A program made the translations under genes and the position numbers. A stretch of DNA of 64,000 bases from NCBI GenBank assembly GCA_021397835.1, contig JAJFZO010000581.1, forward strand, positions 992,001 to 1,056,000, read 5' to 3'. The notes beneath the pieces were generated by a model. That model was not told where the DNA came from. It made no database searches and was given only the letters and a program-made list of their open reading frames with translations. Source of the DNA: Moringa oleifera (lineage: Eukaryota; Streptophyta; Magnoliopsida; Brassicales; Moringaceae). Below, in pieces: positions 40,242-52,232 of this stretch (positions are counted from its first letter, which is position 1; each line of letters begins with the position of its first letter).

Positions 40242-42812
40242 TTAACGGACGAAAAAATGAACAATGGCAAACCAATAGCCAGCCAACTGCAAAGAAAAAG
40301 GAAACCTACTCACAACTGAAGGGGAAGGCAGTGTAACAGACTCATCTGAACCAGTAAACAAAGTAGAAGAGAACCTTTACCTGGTCTAAAATGCTTTTCC
40401 CAGTGTGACCTTCAATAACTAAGCCTGCTGTGAGACCAATCATTGCCCATGCTCCATTAAAAGCTTCGATTTGACGTCTTCTCTAAAAGAATAGCAAGGG
40501 TTCAGGAAAGTTTGTGAATACGCTGGATTAAAGCAATAAAAGCATTTATAAAACTTTCCCCTTAGACTATCCCCTTCTCTGAAAAGAGAAAGTGAGGAAA
40601 AGAACCCAAACAGAAAGATAACGTTGTTCTTCACAAGGTGTCATCTCTTCAAAATGCCTAAAAGAAAATTTGTTAGTACAGGTGAAAAGGAAGAAGAAGA
40701 TGCACAGAGCCAGTCAGAAAACACTTTTGATGTCAAATTATACAGTTTTCTTCATCAGCTGTTAACACAAACATCATTTGCCCCCCCAAAAAAAAAGGAG
40801 AAAGAAGAAAAGAATAGAAAGTGAAAATTTTCATAACTTGGATAAATCATGGTCCATCAGGGAGTAGGTATAAAATCATGATTTGGGCAGCAGCTTGGCA
40901 GCTAATTGTTTCAATGATTGTCTTCAGAAAATATGAAACTTGCTTCACCTTGAATTTCTCTTTGGCTCGAATTTCCTGCATTTGCTTGGCAGCTAATCGT
41001 TTGGCCTCTGAAGGATCAACCATAATCACCTCATTACTAGAATCTCCTTTTGCCTGAGACACCTATATGATGAAAAATACATACTTCCACAATGAAAAGA
41101 GAACATTTTACTTTAAAAAAAAAAAAGGTCATGATTTTTCCATATACAGACTGTGCTTGAATATCTTAGGCAAATAAGAGAAATGTGAAAGCAATGACTC
41201 TTTGTTAATTAAGTGGGCATGGAAACAAATAACAAAAGGAAACTTGAAAACATCACCTCTAACTCTGTTCTTCTGACTAAAGTTGCAACACACAGTTCCC
41301 AGACATAAATTGGGGCAAAATTTGTCAAAAATTTCGCCTTGAATCAGTTACTTACGAGCTATAAACATGGTAAATAATATTAGATTAACTTCCCGTATTA
41401 AGCTATATAGTTGATAACTTCATGGATAAGAACTTTTATTAGTTAGCAAATTAAATATTTCCAATATGAACATTTCACTTCTATCCATCTCAAGTTCTTT
41501 AGAAAAATTTACAAAAGGCATTAGAAGCTACACGGAGACACGAGTTTTTTATTTTTTTATTTTTTCTCATTAGGTTGAACTAATAATGCCAAGACTGTGA
41601 GTCCTTCAAATATTATGTACAATTAACCAAACAGTTATAATTATGATAATTAACATAGATCTAGAACATAATATTTTCATTTTCACTAGGTGCTCATCAT
41701 CTTAGCCATCAAGCACATACCTAAAATACTCAAACCAAATATATTGGTATTAGACATGAAGAAGCCTGGGTTGATGCATACATTTGGATTGGCCAGAAAT
41801 TGAAATGCTTGGCTCTTAGTTGTGCTGCTCACCAGTTTTGCATGATGGTCTCTTCTCAATCCCCATCTGAAAGAAGAAAGAAATATTCAAGATAAAGATG
41901 CCCAAATTTCGGGCATATAATTGTAATAGAAGAAATAATCTTACCATGCTTTGATCCTCTAGCCTTAAAGAATTTTAGACACCATGAATGAAATGAATTC
42001 ATGCTACATTACGAGTCATAGGGACAAGTTCTCTTCACTGGTGATAGGAACCATCAACAATTACAATGTTTTGATGAGGAAACCAACTAATATCTTTCTC
42101 CCCTCCAATTAAAAGCTTTTTTCGATACTCTGCCCCAGAAACTCATAGTTTTCACCATTATAACCTATTCCCAGTAAGCAAAACCACCTCTGAATTCTCA
42201 AGTCGGAACAAGTAATAAGAGGAAAGTGTGCAAGGACAACCTTTCAGCAAGCTTCAGAATGTAATCAAGTCAATGGTTTCTACAACCACGAGGGAGAAAG
42301 TAGCATAAACAATTACAAACAGATTGTCACAGTTCAGGTATTAGTATTTTGCTATGCAGATTTCCCCACCAAGAACAGAAATGGCGGAAAACATTTTTGG
42401 TCGGAGAGAAAAGGTAAGGGAAGAATAAGAGAAGTTCAAATTTTGGGTTCCAGGCTCCCCTTGACACAGTGCCCTGATTTTACCATTTGTGACTGTTCAA
42501 TTCCATTTTTGTTTTCATTTCTCTTCAGTCAGGGAACAAAAAAGGAAAAGCATTTCAAAAGGTCCACCTCTACCTTCTCTTTCTTTCCATGCTGGTGTAT
42601 AATTTCCAAGCAACCAAACAGAAGATGAGGAGAAGCTCGATAAATGAAAGCACAACAACAGAAAGAGAAATGGGTACGTAAGGAACAAGAGAGAGGATGT
42701 GAACTTACCTGACGAAAGTAGTAGAACGACAAAGATGATGATGATGACGACCATGTGAAAGCAGAGCTCCACCTCCATGGACGAAGGGCTGTGAAGACGT
42801 GGACACCGCCAT
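40242..42812 (-). CDS. plastid one-helix LHC-like (chlorophyll a/b-binding-like) protein
   Basis: Five small exons, transcription order 42709-42812, 41782-41866, 40949-41062, 40381-40482 and 40242-40286, join in frame with good GT-AG sites to 149 residues. Residues 1-45 or so (MAVSTSSQPFVHGGGALLSH, then His, Ser and Arg-rich) look like a plastid transit peptide. Residues 64-101 are charged and probably helical. Residues 107-118 read EAFNGAWAMIGL, which resembles the LHC helix motif ExxNGRxAMxGF of HLIP, OHP, LIL and SEP proteins. A TAGLVIEGHTGKSILDQ stretch follows, typical of one-helix proteins, then a second short hydrophobic segment LAGYWFAIVHFFVR to the stop. Thylakoid location is inferred. 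The usual motif Arg is Ala here (A112), so chlorophyll binding is uncertain. I recall a small unnamed plastid protein at At4g28025 as a possible relative but cannot confirm it. Confidence 0.82.
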
Positions 42813-44099
42813 ATCTCCAGACCTTTCTTACGTGTTCCCTCTCTCTGTACTCCCTGATCCCTAAAATCTAAATATCACGTAATTAAGGGTACGGAGAGAT
42901 GCCCAACCAGAAAAAAGTATCCTCATAATTGTTTTCTCTCTTTCAAAAAAAAATAATTTCTTTATCGCTTCCTCTTGACCATAAAAGAATTGTAAGTTGG
43001 CACCAATGTCCTTACTCATTCGGCAGAACGCAGCAGTTACTCTTGTGATGTTATTGATAGGTCACTTATTCTTAAGAGATAGATTTTTTACTCAAACAGG
43101 TAAGCTATTGAATCATACAGCAAGATGACAAAAAAAAAAAAGAGTTAACTGAAAACTCAAAACATACCATATGATACAAACAGAAAAGTTGCTAAAGCTT
43201 TTTTTCTCAAAAATCATTTTGTGATTGGTCCAAGTGGGAAGCTTTCCATGCTTGAGAGTTGGGGAAGAGAGACTATGGAGAGCAACAGGAAGGAAGTAGG
43301 CCTAGTCAATGATACAGATTAAAAACAGAAAAGCAAAGTTCCATGATAGATATATAAGGAACAACTAATTAAATAAACACTGTGAGCAGGAGTGTTTCAG
43401 TGTTGAAGCAATTTTCATAAGAGTTCACATAAACCCAACAACATGGCGACCACAAGAAAATGCAGAAAGTAAATAGACAATAGATAAGCATGACCAAGTC
43501 TTGAGTTTCCATCTCCCAAAAACTGTGGGCTGCAGCATTGACGAGGACTTTAATAAGAAAAACCATTTTTATTTTTGACTATTAGCTTCTTTGAAAGCTT
43601 AAAACCAGAAATTTTCGAATAGCCTTGGCGTTCAAGCTAAAAGTCAAAACTTTTCTTGATTAGATAACAGAATAGGCTCCCCTGGACGCAGAAGAAGCAT
43701 TCATGTTTGAGATGCATGGGCGCTTGTAAGTTCTATCTGTCACATGGCCCCAAAGTGATAGGATATGGTTATCGGTTGACCTCTCTGGTTTTTGCAGCAT
43801 TTAAGCTTAATTATTGACTGAAATATTTGAAGGCATTTACAATGATCAAATGCTATATGGAATCAACATTTTGTAATTCTTACATAAATAACTTTGTTAT
43901 TCTCAGAAAGCAGGCTGGCACAGGCACCCAAATTCGACGAAGGCACACCTATGCCCTGTCTGCAATACCGGAACAGTAGGCATGGTAAACTGGAGGTTAA
44001 CTCCTTGAAGTACAAGAAATATTATCGGACAGAAAATAAATCGCCTAAACTATTAACGGACATGGAGCTTTATAAAAATATGGGGAAACCATTTCTTCT
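42813..44099. other. LHC-like promoter and 3' flank of the membrane-protein gene
   Basis: About 1.3 kb between minus-strand genes. The low-coordinate end near 42,813 is the LHC-like leader and promoter; the high-coordinate end is the 3' flank of the next gene. Small frames at 43,369-43,566 and 43,894-44,211 are unsupported; the latter runs into antisense of the membrane-protein gene. Confidence 0.5.
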
Positions 44100-45137
44100 T
44101 CATGGGATGTTTTCACTAATGAGTGGCATGGTAGGCACTTTAGAATACTCCATGCTTCCTTCACTTCCCTGCAACTCAACTTCTTCTCCATGCATCTTCT
44201 TGCAGCGGTAGTAGAAGACTGTATATACCATCCCTGCAAACAACTTAACCAGAAGGATCGAATTTACCACAATCAATCCCACAGTTATATGCCACACCGT
44301 TGATCTTTTGGTGCTGATCAACCTTATGCCCTGTATGGCCGCGTACGATAAGATCGTAAACAGGAGATTCAGAAGAAACCCCTGTAAACGCATGCCTTTA
44401 ACAATGTCCGCAGCCTTCCCAAGTGCCTGAATTCCACATTTTTCTTCGAGCACGGATACAACAAGTGCTAAACTCCACACAACAATTAAATAAGCCTCAA
44501 ACACAAAGGCTAAAACATATAGGCAGGTGGTTAAGGCTCGTAAGGCTACAGAACCTTGAGCAAACAGCGCAACAGGGAACAGGATTAGCCAGAGAAGGAA
44601 AAGGTAACCACCGTGGAGAAGAGTCACGTAAAAGCTAGTAACAAAAGGCCTTCTCCATGATCTTATTGTCCTCAGCAGATGATCCCCGATTGATATGTTT
44701 TTTCCACTGTGCGCTATGGCCGATGCAAGGATTATGGATATGGTAACAAATAGAGAGACGATGGACATGACGCCAAGGTAAATCCATTCGACTCCAATGA
44801 ACCTTTTGATATCTTGTTGCAAGCTGGTAAGGATGCTGAAGAATTGAGGGCTACTGGAACTTGTAACAAGTAGTAAATTCACATTCATGAGGAGGTCTTT
44901 GATCAATGGTTTGATGGAGACGACATTGAAAACATAGAGGACAGAGAAAACAAAGAGAGTGGAAAGCACGACAAAGAACATGAGCTTCCTATTTTTGCAG
45001 GTGAGTTTGCGGGCATCGTTTAAAATACCCACAAACTCCATAAGCCAATCCAGAATGAGAGCATACTCCATGGCAGAAAAAAGAGCAGTGGATCCACAAA
45101 ATCGCTCTGATTTCTTTGTCTTAGCAGCAAGAAGCAT
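44100..45137 (-). CDS. plant multi-pass membrane protein of unknown function (copy A)
   Basis: Single exon, 345 residues from the ATG at 45135-45137; a second in-frame ATG at 45069-45071 (MEYALILDWL) is also possible. About six hydrophobic segments are visible, near residues 50-72, 115-143, 163-193, 201-231, 250-270 and 283-311. The C-terminal tail is acidic and polar. VVSVLEEKCGIQALGKAADI and VFYYRCKKMHGEE mark a plant-only family that databases have loosely labelled transmembrane or polyadenylate-binding-protein-binding. It is related to the next gene (copy B): VVSVLEEKCG aligns with VVSIVEENFG, and both end in a VFY-x-C/R-rich segment after the last helix. I recall the Arabidopsis pair At2g18680/At2g18690 next to TPS11. 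Function unknown; a secretory or plasma membrane location is inferred. Confidence 0.85.
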   Translation of the reverse strand: MLLAAKTKKSERFCGSTALFSAMEYALILDWLMEFVGILNDARKLTCKNRKLMFFVVLSTLFVFSVLYVFNVVSIKPLIKDLLMNVNLLLVTSSSSPQFFSILTSLQQDIKRFIGVEWIYLGVMSIVSLFVTISIILASAIAHSGKNISIGDHLLRTIRSWRRPFVTSFYVTLLHGGYLFLLWLILFPVALFAQGSVALRALTTCLYVLAFVFEAYLIVVWSLALVVSVLEEKCGIQALGKAADIVKGMRLQGFLLNLLFTILSYAAIQGIRLISTKRSTVWHITVGLIVVNSILLVKLFAGMVYTVFYYRCKKMHGEEVELQGSEGSMEYSKVPTMPLISENIP

Positions 45138-45804
45138 AGCCTATAGGCTACTTATATACCAATGGTGATGTTGTAAATGCTCTGAATCAGTCTACTCCTT
45201 GTTCCTTGTCACCATAGAGGCATTCAAAAGTCTTTGCAATCATGGGTGTTCCTGGGTACTTAATGTTGATTATTTTAACCTCTTGTCTGCCGGAGTGATC
45301 AAGGAATTGAATCAGAATGAGCCAGCCTTAGAATTTTCCGCATATATTAATGCATGGATGACTTTCCTGGAAATATACCATGTTGTGTTAGCCAATACGA
45401 AGTCCACCATGAAACTTTTGAAGAAAATATCACGCGGATTACCCGATAACATCGCCATCAACTGGCTAATGATGAAGCAGGTATGATTAGAATAAATTCT
45501 TTCTGAAAAGTCTTTGTTTTCATCACATGGAGGCCCGGCTCCTGACAAGATTCTTTCTTTTCCTCCTTTATAATAAGAGCAACTTGGAGAATGGATTATG
45601 AAGGGTGATTATTCAGTAAATTGACAAAAATCCATTAAAAGAAATGAAGCCAATCTACAAATTTATTCTATTTCTTTAATTTCTAAACTAACTACATCTA
45701 CAAAATTAGTAAAAGTGGAAAAAACATATTAACTATTTTACCAACTTATTAAAAAAAACATATAATTACCATATTTAAAAAAAGAAAAAAAGAAAACTCA
45801 AAAA
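45138..45804. other. spacer between the two membrane-protein paralogues
   Basis: About 670 bp, the presumed promoter of copy A and 3' flank of copy B. A plus-strand frame at 45,199-45,486 begins with a real ATG but has no recognisable domain and is probably chance. The part near 45,640-45,790 is very AT-rich. Confidence 0.5.
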
Positions 45805-46740
45805 TTAGACTGTGACCAAAGTCTCGTCTTGAGCTTTATGCCGTCTCTTAGACTCGCAGTAGAAAACCGTGGTAACCACGTAGCACCAGAGCATCTCTGC
45901 TCCGTACAGACTAACCAGCGCAACCCTATCCCATGCTCCAATCATCAACCCCCACCACGATGGCCTCGACCAGTCCTCGTCCTCCATCAGCCCCTCCCAG
46001 CTATACCCGATTAAACCAGATAACACAACGAACAGACCCGACAGCACCCAGCCGCAGAACCTCCTTCCTGCCATCAGCTTCAGCCCCACCCGGATGGCTC
46101 CCCACCCGAAATTCTCCTCCACTATCGACACAACCAGCGCCACACCCATGATCCCCATTAGATACACCTGGAAGCCGGATCCCATCACCACAACCACCAA
46201 TCTCAACCCAGGTTCGGAGGTGAAGACAGCAGCCAGAAAGTAGGGCACCAAAGCGTAAAGGAGGAGGACACCGTAGACGACGATGGTGGTGACGCACACC
46301 CTCTTCCAGGTATGCTTGACCGCGGAAATCGCCGTGAGAAGGGAGGTGCGGCGCCCGTGGTAGGAGTGGAAAGCGGATGTGACGGCGGTGACGGCGGCGA
46401 GGAGGGAGAGGAGGAAGGATGGAAGGAAAAATAGAGACTTGAGGCGGAGGAGAGAGATGGCATCGCTGCGGGACTCCTGCCAGACGTGGCGGGCCTCGAA
46501 GCGCGTGTGGGCGAGGCTAGCGAGTGCCTCAAGGTGGTAGATTTCATCCTTCAAGGGACGGGAGGAGATGGAGAGGGAGAAGAGAAGGAAAGATAGTGGG
46601 AGGGTGAGGAACGCGAAGATCGGGAGGAAGATGCGTTTGTTCCGGAGGAAAATCTTGAGGGAATCACGAAGAGTGGTGGTGAGGGATGGTGACGCCGGAG
46701 ACTGTTTTTCCTCGGAAAACGAGTCATCTCTCTCCGACAT
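45805..46740 (-). CDS. plant multi-pass membrane protein of unknown function (copy B)
   Basis: Single exon, 311 residues, ATG at 46738-46740 (MSERDDSFSEEKQSPASPSL). The N-terminal 20-25 residues are acidic and Ser-rich, followed by basic SLKIFLRNKRIF before the first helix. At least five hydrophobic segments follow, including ILLFSL-type helix 1 (about 35-58), LFFLPSFLLSLLAAVTAVTS and VVVVMGSGFQVYLMGIMGVA. VVSIVEENFGWGAIRVGLKL and AGRRFCGW are the best family marks. It shares layout and motifs with copy A downstream but is far diverged, so the pair is an old tandem duplication. Base composition is clearly more GC-rich than in copy A. No catalytic motif is seen and function is unknown. Confidence 0.85.
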   Translation of the reverse strand: MSERDDSFSEEKQSPASPSLTTTLRDSLKIFLRNKRIFLPIFAFLTLPLSFLLFSLSISSRPLKDEIYHLEALASLAHTRFEARHVWQESRSDAISLLRLKSLFFLPSFLLSLLAAVTAVTSAFHSYHGRRTSLLTAISAVKHTWKRVCVTTIVVYGVLLLYALVPYFLAAVFTSEPGLRLVVVVMGSGFQVYLMGIMGVALVVSIVEENFGWGAIRVGLKLMAGRRFCGWVLSGLFVVLSGLIGYSWEGLMEDEDWSRPSWWGLMIGAWDRVALVSLYGAEMLWCYVVTTVFYCESKRRHKAQDETLVTV

Positions 46741-49700
46741 TGTAATAACTGCTTACTACTATGTAGTATCTTGGATTGGTTGGTTGGTTTGGTTTGGTTT
46801 GGTTTGGTTTGTATGTTTTAAGGGATAGAGTGCTTCTTAAGGTAATTATGGGGACTTGGGTAAGGGGATGTTTGGGTGCTTTGACCGAAGTGTCCTTTTT
46901 TTTTTCCTTTTCTTTTGTGTAAAGCTATTTTGAACTCTGTTAAAAGTTTGTAGATCTAATAAAGAGCTGTGCCTACAGGGAAGATCAGTTGCTACAATAA
47001 ATGGTTTGCCCATTTAAGAAGAGAGATCTTCACTTGATTTTCCTCTTTATTTCCGGAATTGGGGAAGGAGAAGCTTGTGGATATTTTACTAGACTCAGAA
47101 AAGTGGGAAGACACAGGAAGAGACTGAAAACTGATATGGGTCTTATTCAGTTATGTTTCTCAATCTGTCTGTTTCTTTTGCTTCTGCTACTGAAATCAGG
47201 CATTGGCAACTGGTATCTGAATTTCATGACTCATCTGCTGCTTAATCCATCTTCCAATTTAGAAACAAAGCAACCAACCGTGCCTGTCATAATCATCTTC
47301 CAAATCTTTTAGCATAACTAACTAGCAAGGCTGAATATCAATGAAAACCTAGTACTGGAGATTTGGAGGATGCCTGGAATGATATTAGAATAAACATAAA
47401 CCACTGTAAAGTTTGTCAATCCACTCTAGCAACCTGATCCAATGTGCCGAACACTAGTTGCAACAGCGAGTAAGAAAATATTTATAATCAAAAGGCTACC
47501 ATAAAGGGGAATCCTTCCCACATGGTGATCTGTACAAGGAAATCACTATGAGATTTTAAATGCAGATTAAGCAAGCAATCTTCGTAATGCATTAACTAGA
47601 AAAATGGTTGTGTGAGCTTCCTTAAGCTACCCCATATTTTATCCTGCTTGTTGAAGAAAGTTAATCGTTGGCCAAAATCCAACCCATGGTTGCTGATAAG
47701 GAGTGACTAGAATAGATAGAGAACATCAATGACCCTACAAAAACAACAATACAGTAAGTTCGAGGGAAAGTACCAAATATCTTTCTCAATCCTACAAACT
47801 TTATCAAGAATGACAGTTCAGGTAAATTATGAAGAGAAATTGGGGTTCAAATCCCAGTAAGGATCACTAGAGCAATTGAAAAAGTTGAATTGATACTAAG
47901 CTTGACTTTATCTTCTAAAGCAGAAAATTATATTGAGCTTATGGAAAAGATTATCATCATCCCTGTTCGTTCAGGCTTTGAATGAACCAGAGGCAATAGA
48001 GTATGATAGAGAATCAGTTAATGCACTAGATTTTCTAGATCCAACCTCTTTAAGAAGCAGTTCAATGAAGATGTGCCAAATTTATTTATTCCCAATACAA
48101 CACTTGTAGCACATAGGCATCGCCCAGAGCTCAAAACATAGCCCCACTGACCTTGGAAGGCACAATATCAAATATAGAATAAGTAATATCCCTATGGCAG
48201 CAGCCAGGGGATGGAGTTGCAGGATAAGCCTCAGAAGACACCTATCACAAACTCTAGACTTACAAATGACTTAACTGGGTTGCACAGTAAATATATCTTA
48301 CTAGGCAAACATGGGATATGTACTTTCACATTTCCCAGTAACATAAAGAAGACAAAGGATTTTCACATTCCAATCCCCAAGCTGTATATGGATTCCAATT
48401 TTGAGAGCCTGGAGTAGCTTGTAGAGCCAGTGCTAGATAACCCCACATGATGAATCACTACACAAGCATCCATCCAGACAAAAGATATAACAATTTAAGT
48501 CCACCTGACTACCTAACTCGAAATCTTTTTTCCTCTCATCCGAGCACAGACCATGTTCCTCTTTACAAAATAACATTTCAAATCAGAATGCTCGTGGATA
48601 AAGATCTTATAAATTACTGAGTATCTAACAGTAGGCGGACTTCAAAGATCTACAGATTGAACTATTCTAATTACTGCATTGTTCAGGTTGCATCCTTGAA
48701 ACTCTTACCTAGCTTTTCTTCTTTGTGCTAACAAGAACTGCAAGAAAGGGAGATCAAGGAGGGGGGGAAGAGGCGCTCACACAGACACAGGGAGAGAGAT
48801 TCTACTAATCCCATCTCTTTTCACAGAAATTAAAGGGGGATTTAGACCAGAACTTCCATGCGGATTTCAAAATTCTCTCTCCTACTTTGCCAAACAAGAA
48901 ATTTATTGATATTCTAAAATGACCTGTCCAAATGAAATCCATTATACAAATGCCTCACTCAAACACAACCTACATGTCATCAATACTTAGCCTGTGCATT
49001 TGACAAGATACTGCTAACAACGATGGGAAACATAATTTAGATTCTGCAGTATTTATATGACAGCATTCAAAAGAAACCCAGTAACTAAATGGCCCAAATC
49101 AATTAGGCCAAGTTGATCCAACGATGATCCAATTTAACTAATATTTCCATATTGATGCCATCTTGAGAAATAAAATAATATAGATTACTTGGTTTTTGTC
49201 TGCTCTGAGATGTCTATATGCAATATCCCAACATAGTATATTTCTCAGGCAAAAAGTAAGAGTAACTCAAAAATCTTGTCCTCAAATTATGTTCATTCGA
49301 AGTGCTAGTCTAATTAAAAATTTTCTGGCACTCATACTTAATCAGTCTAGTATGAGCAACCTCAGACCCTCCCGGACTCAATTTGCATTTAGTAAATCCA
49401 CAAAAAATCCATCACACAATTCTAATTTGACGAGATAATTTCTTATATCTTCCAAGGTAACTCATGGATAACTGATTTTCCCCGATATACTGATGAAGAT
49501 CACAGTGAATTCATATCCTAAGCAAACAAATGGGCATGGTTTTGAAGTGAAGATTCATGTCGCTTAACAACAGACAGATGACTAATTCGACCTTGCTTCG
49601 CTTTAAGGTTTAGCAGGCCACAAGCTTCATGAAGTGCAAAATGAGGCTGTACTCTTCCCAACTTTTCTGAAGAAAAATCTCCTTTCCCTAACATCACACG

Positions 49701-50229
49701 CATTTCTATTTATGTCAAAACCATGGCAAGTGTCTAAAGCCACCCAAACCTTAGTCCAATTCCATTCCTAACTAAACTGGTTGCTTTTTTCTTCCTAATC
49801 AATTCCAGGAATGGTAATTCACTAATCAAAATGTTAAGTAAGCACCCGACTTCATTTTCACAGCCAAAAATCAAAATGAGATTGGGGCCTGTGGTGAAGA
49901 AGAAATTGGCTGGAGGTTGCTATTCATGTCATCTTAAAGGAGAACTAATCTCAGTTCATACCATCAAAGCCAAAGGTTACATTAAACTTTAGGGGGCGTC
50001 AATTATGGAAGGGGGAAAAAAGGTCTTAGAAATCATTTCTAATTTCTAAGCTCAATCTCCGTTTTTTCAAGAGCAAAATCAAGATGAAGAGGCACCACTG
50101 AACCAAGTAATATTTTGCAATTCATATTCATATCAAACTTAACACTCTACATCATCTTCGTAATAGAAATCTAAAAATTGAAATTCTACAAAATGTTATT
50201 TTTATTTCAACAAAGAACTTACAAGTCTA
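46741..50229. other. intergenic region, no gene seen
   Basis: About 3.5 kb. The first few hundred bases are the copy B promoter. The rest has only short, unrecognised frames (47,001-47,312 plus; 48,211-48,417 plus; 49,518-49,703 minus). I looked for retrotransposon motifs and terminal repeats by eye and saw none. The stretch next to 50,229 should be the RING gene 3' UTR. Confidence 0.5.
46778..46811. repeat. GGTTT/GGTT microsatellite in the copy B promoter
   Basis: A short tandem run of GGTT then GGTTT units starting about 40 bp upstream of the copy B start codon, so it probably lies in its 5' leader. Confidence 0.85.
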
Positions 50230-50742
50230 CTAAGTGCTAAAACCAGGGCTCGTTCTTCTTCTACCAAAAGAAGCCCAGAACTCCTCCTTATCATCCTCTA
50301 GCCGCACAGCCGTCCGGCAAATTGGACAAGCAGACACTCTCACCAACCACGTGTCAACACACTTCCTATGGAAAACGTGACCGCATCCAACAAGCCTCCT
50401 GCACCACTGACCTTGTTTGAACCCATCAAGACAAACAACACATTGATTTCCTGAGAAGGTCTCCGTTTTCTTCAAGAACTTGAACTGAGGCAGCTTCTTT
50501 AGGCCTTTCGTAGAGAACCCATTGGAAGACACGCGATGGCGACGGTGGCGGTGAAGGGAGGAGAGTAGGACAGGAAGGAGGAAGAGGGATGCGAGGCCCA
50601 CCAGGAGGAAGAAGACCGACGTAATCGATACCATGATAACTGCTTTGAGAAGGATAGAGAGGATTTTGTAGTTCGGCTTAGGTGGTGGTGCTGGCGGTAG
50701 TTGCGATGGCGGTGTTGGCTGCGCATCTTCTGGTGGAGGCAT
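50230..50742 (-). CDS. ATL56: ATL-type RING-H2 E3 ubiquitin ligase, membrane-anchored
   Basis: Single exon, 170 residues from the ATG at 50740-50742 (MPPPEDAQPT). The frame extends upstream but only to a TTG codon, so I reject that longer start. A Pro-rich N-terminus (1-24) is followed by a long hydrophobic helix at about 27-63, a basic HRHRRHR stop-transfer stretch, a GLKKLPQFKF segment in the place of the ATL GLD motif, and a RING-H2 finger. Its ligands are C101, C104, C120, H122, H125, C128, C139 and C142, with spacing C-x2-C-x15-C-x-H-x2-H-x2-C-x10-C-x2-C, exactly as in ATLs. ATLs transfer ubiquitin from E2 enzymes at membranes; many are elicitor or stress responsive. ATL56 (At2g18670 as I recall) is favoured by its position between PNP-A and TPS11 homologues. 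The substrate is unknown. Confidence 0.9.
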   Translation of the reverse strand: MPPPEDAQPTPPSQLPPAPPPKPNYKILSILLKAVIMVSITSVFFLLVGLASLFLLPVLLSSLHRHRRHRVSSNGFSTKGLKKLPQFKFLKKTETFSGNQCVVCLDGFKQGQWCRRLVGCGHVFHRKCVDTWLVRVSACPICRTAVRLEDDKEEFWASFGRRRTSPGFST

Positions 50743-52232
50743 GGCGATTGGCCCTAGCTTGCGGGAATTGCGGTGGCAGTGGTGAGGGTGGGGGGCTAAT
50801 AATAACGAGGGAAGATTTGACGGAAGGTACAAAATTAGATATGGAGTGGGGGTGATGGATAGCCAAATGGATCAAAAGACTAGGAGAGTATCACTCATTG
50901 ATTCGTAAGTTTAATAGCATTGATTTAACCATGGAATGGGTCCTAATTCCTGATAAAGATGGCACCCATGATGTGATTATGTCGGTTTGATTATCATAAT
51001 TAACATAATAATCATCTATGATTAATCTTGATTTTGTTGTTGGGTTAAGATAACTCATCTGATTTTTAACTTATCAGGGTTAAAGGTGTTAAAACAACTT
51101 CAATAAAATGATTTTTAAAGGAGTTCTATATAAATCAATTAGGATATGGTTTTATTTCAGGCTGAAAATTAATTTGGGAATCTTAAATATCAATAACTTT
51201 AAATAAGCATCCCCATTATTAATTAACTTAGAATTGTGAGTTTTTTACTAATCAAGTAACATTTTTATCACCAAGAGCCATAAATCAATTAGAATTTTAA
51301 AGTGCTCCATACTCTAAATCATAATAATTATTGAGTTGATAAAAAGCATTTAAAATCCTAAGATATATCATATTTTTTTAAAATAAATTTTAGTTTCTAG
51401 AAACTTTAAACAATTTTTGTATATCACTTTAAATTGAAATATTCAAATTAAAGATGTTATGTACTGAATTTTTAACTTCAAAATTTTCATATTAATAAAC
51501 ATTTAAGTTCTCCATCATTAAATTTTTTTTTAAAGTATAGATCATCAAAAAATTGAAAAAATCATAAAAATAGTTTTTGAGTTGAAAATTATTTAAATTT
51601 AAAAGATGAATTCAAAATGAGAGATAAAATTTATTTAAATAAGTTTTTAATACATTTCAATAATGAAAATGTCTTTAATTTTTTAAATCTATATATAACT
51701 TGGATATAAATAAATTTTTTTATAAAATTTACCATAAAATTTTTTTAAAAAAGATAGATCTCAAAGTTTAGGTGATATTTACTATTTTAATAGTTTAAAT
51801 TTTTATAGAAAGTCTCCTGCCAGATTGTTAAACTTGAAATTGGTGGGTACAGACCCACAATCTAACAAAGTGGGCCTTTAGTTGCTCTGCTTATGGGCCT
51901 AACCCGTCCATAAATAGGCTTTCTTTCCCGTCAACGCTGCAAGTCAAGCCCATAAACTCCGTTGTTAGTCTCACCGTGGGACAGGGGAGTCAATCCGTCC
52001 ATGATATTGACAACCTAACCACAGGGGGTCTAAGCTTCTCACCTTCCAAGAAAGCTTTGTGGAGGACAATCCGTTTCACACTGGTTAGTCAATGTCATGG
52101 TGTGCTGTGTGCAAAGAAGTCTCTGCTTAAGTGGGAAGGCATGACTGACATGACTAAAGTGCTCATTCTCAGTGCAGCACCAGGACGACTTTTCTTTAAG
52201 TGGAGCAAAAAGACTTTTGGGGTCTTTGCTTC
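50743..52232. other. divergent promoter region between the RING and EG45 genes
   Basis: About 1.5 kb between divergently transcribed genes. The middle (51,100-51,800) is extremely AT-rich with no frames. Two TGGGCC cores lie at about 51,873 and 51,893, some 430-450 bp before the EG45 start codon. A short frame at 51,976-52,251 overlaps the EG45 promoter and is not supported. Confidence 0.5.

Noticed and set aside
45199..45486. 95-codon plus-strand frame between the membrane-protein genes
   Set aside because: No recognisable domain and it sits where the copy A promoter should be.
46001..46547. Frames of about 100 codons on the minus strand and shorter ones on the plus strand
   Set aside because: Shadows of the GC-rich copy B gene.
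47838..47860. tRNA T-arm-like GGGGTTCAAATCCC
   Set aside because: No matching D-arm, anticodon arm or acceptor stem around it.
46741..50229. Possible transposon remnant in the 3.5-kb gene-free stretch
   Set aside because: No terminal repeats, target-site duplications or transposase/polyprotein motifs seen by eye; a repeat-library search would be needed to decide.
50743..50832. 30-codon N-terminal extension of the RING-H2 gene
   Set aside because: It begins at a TTG codon; the ATG at 50740-50742 gives a normal ATL layout.
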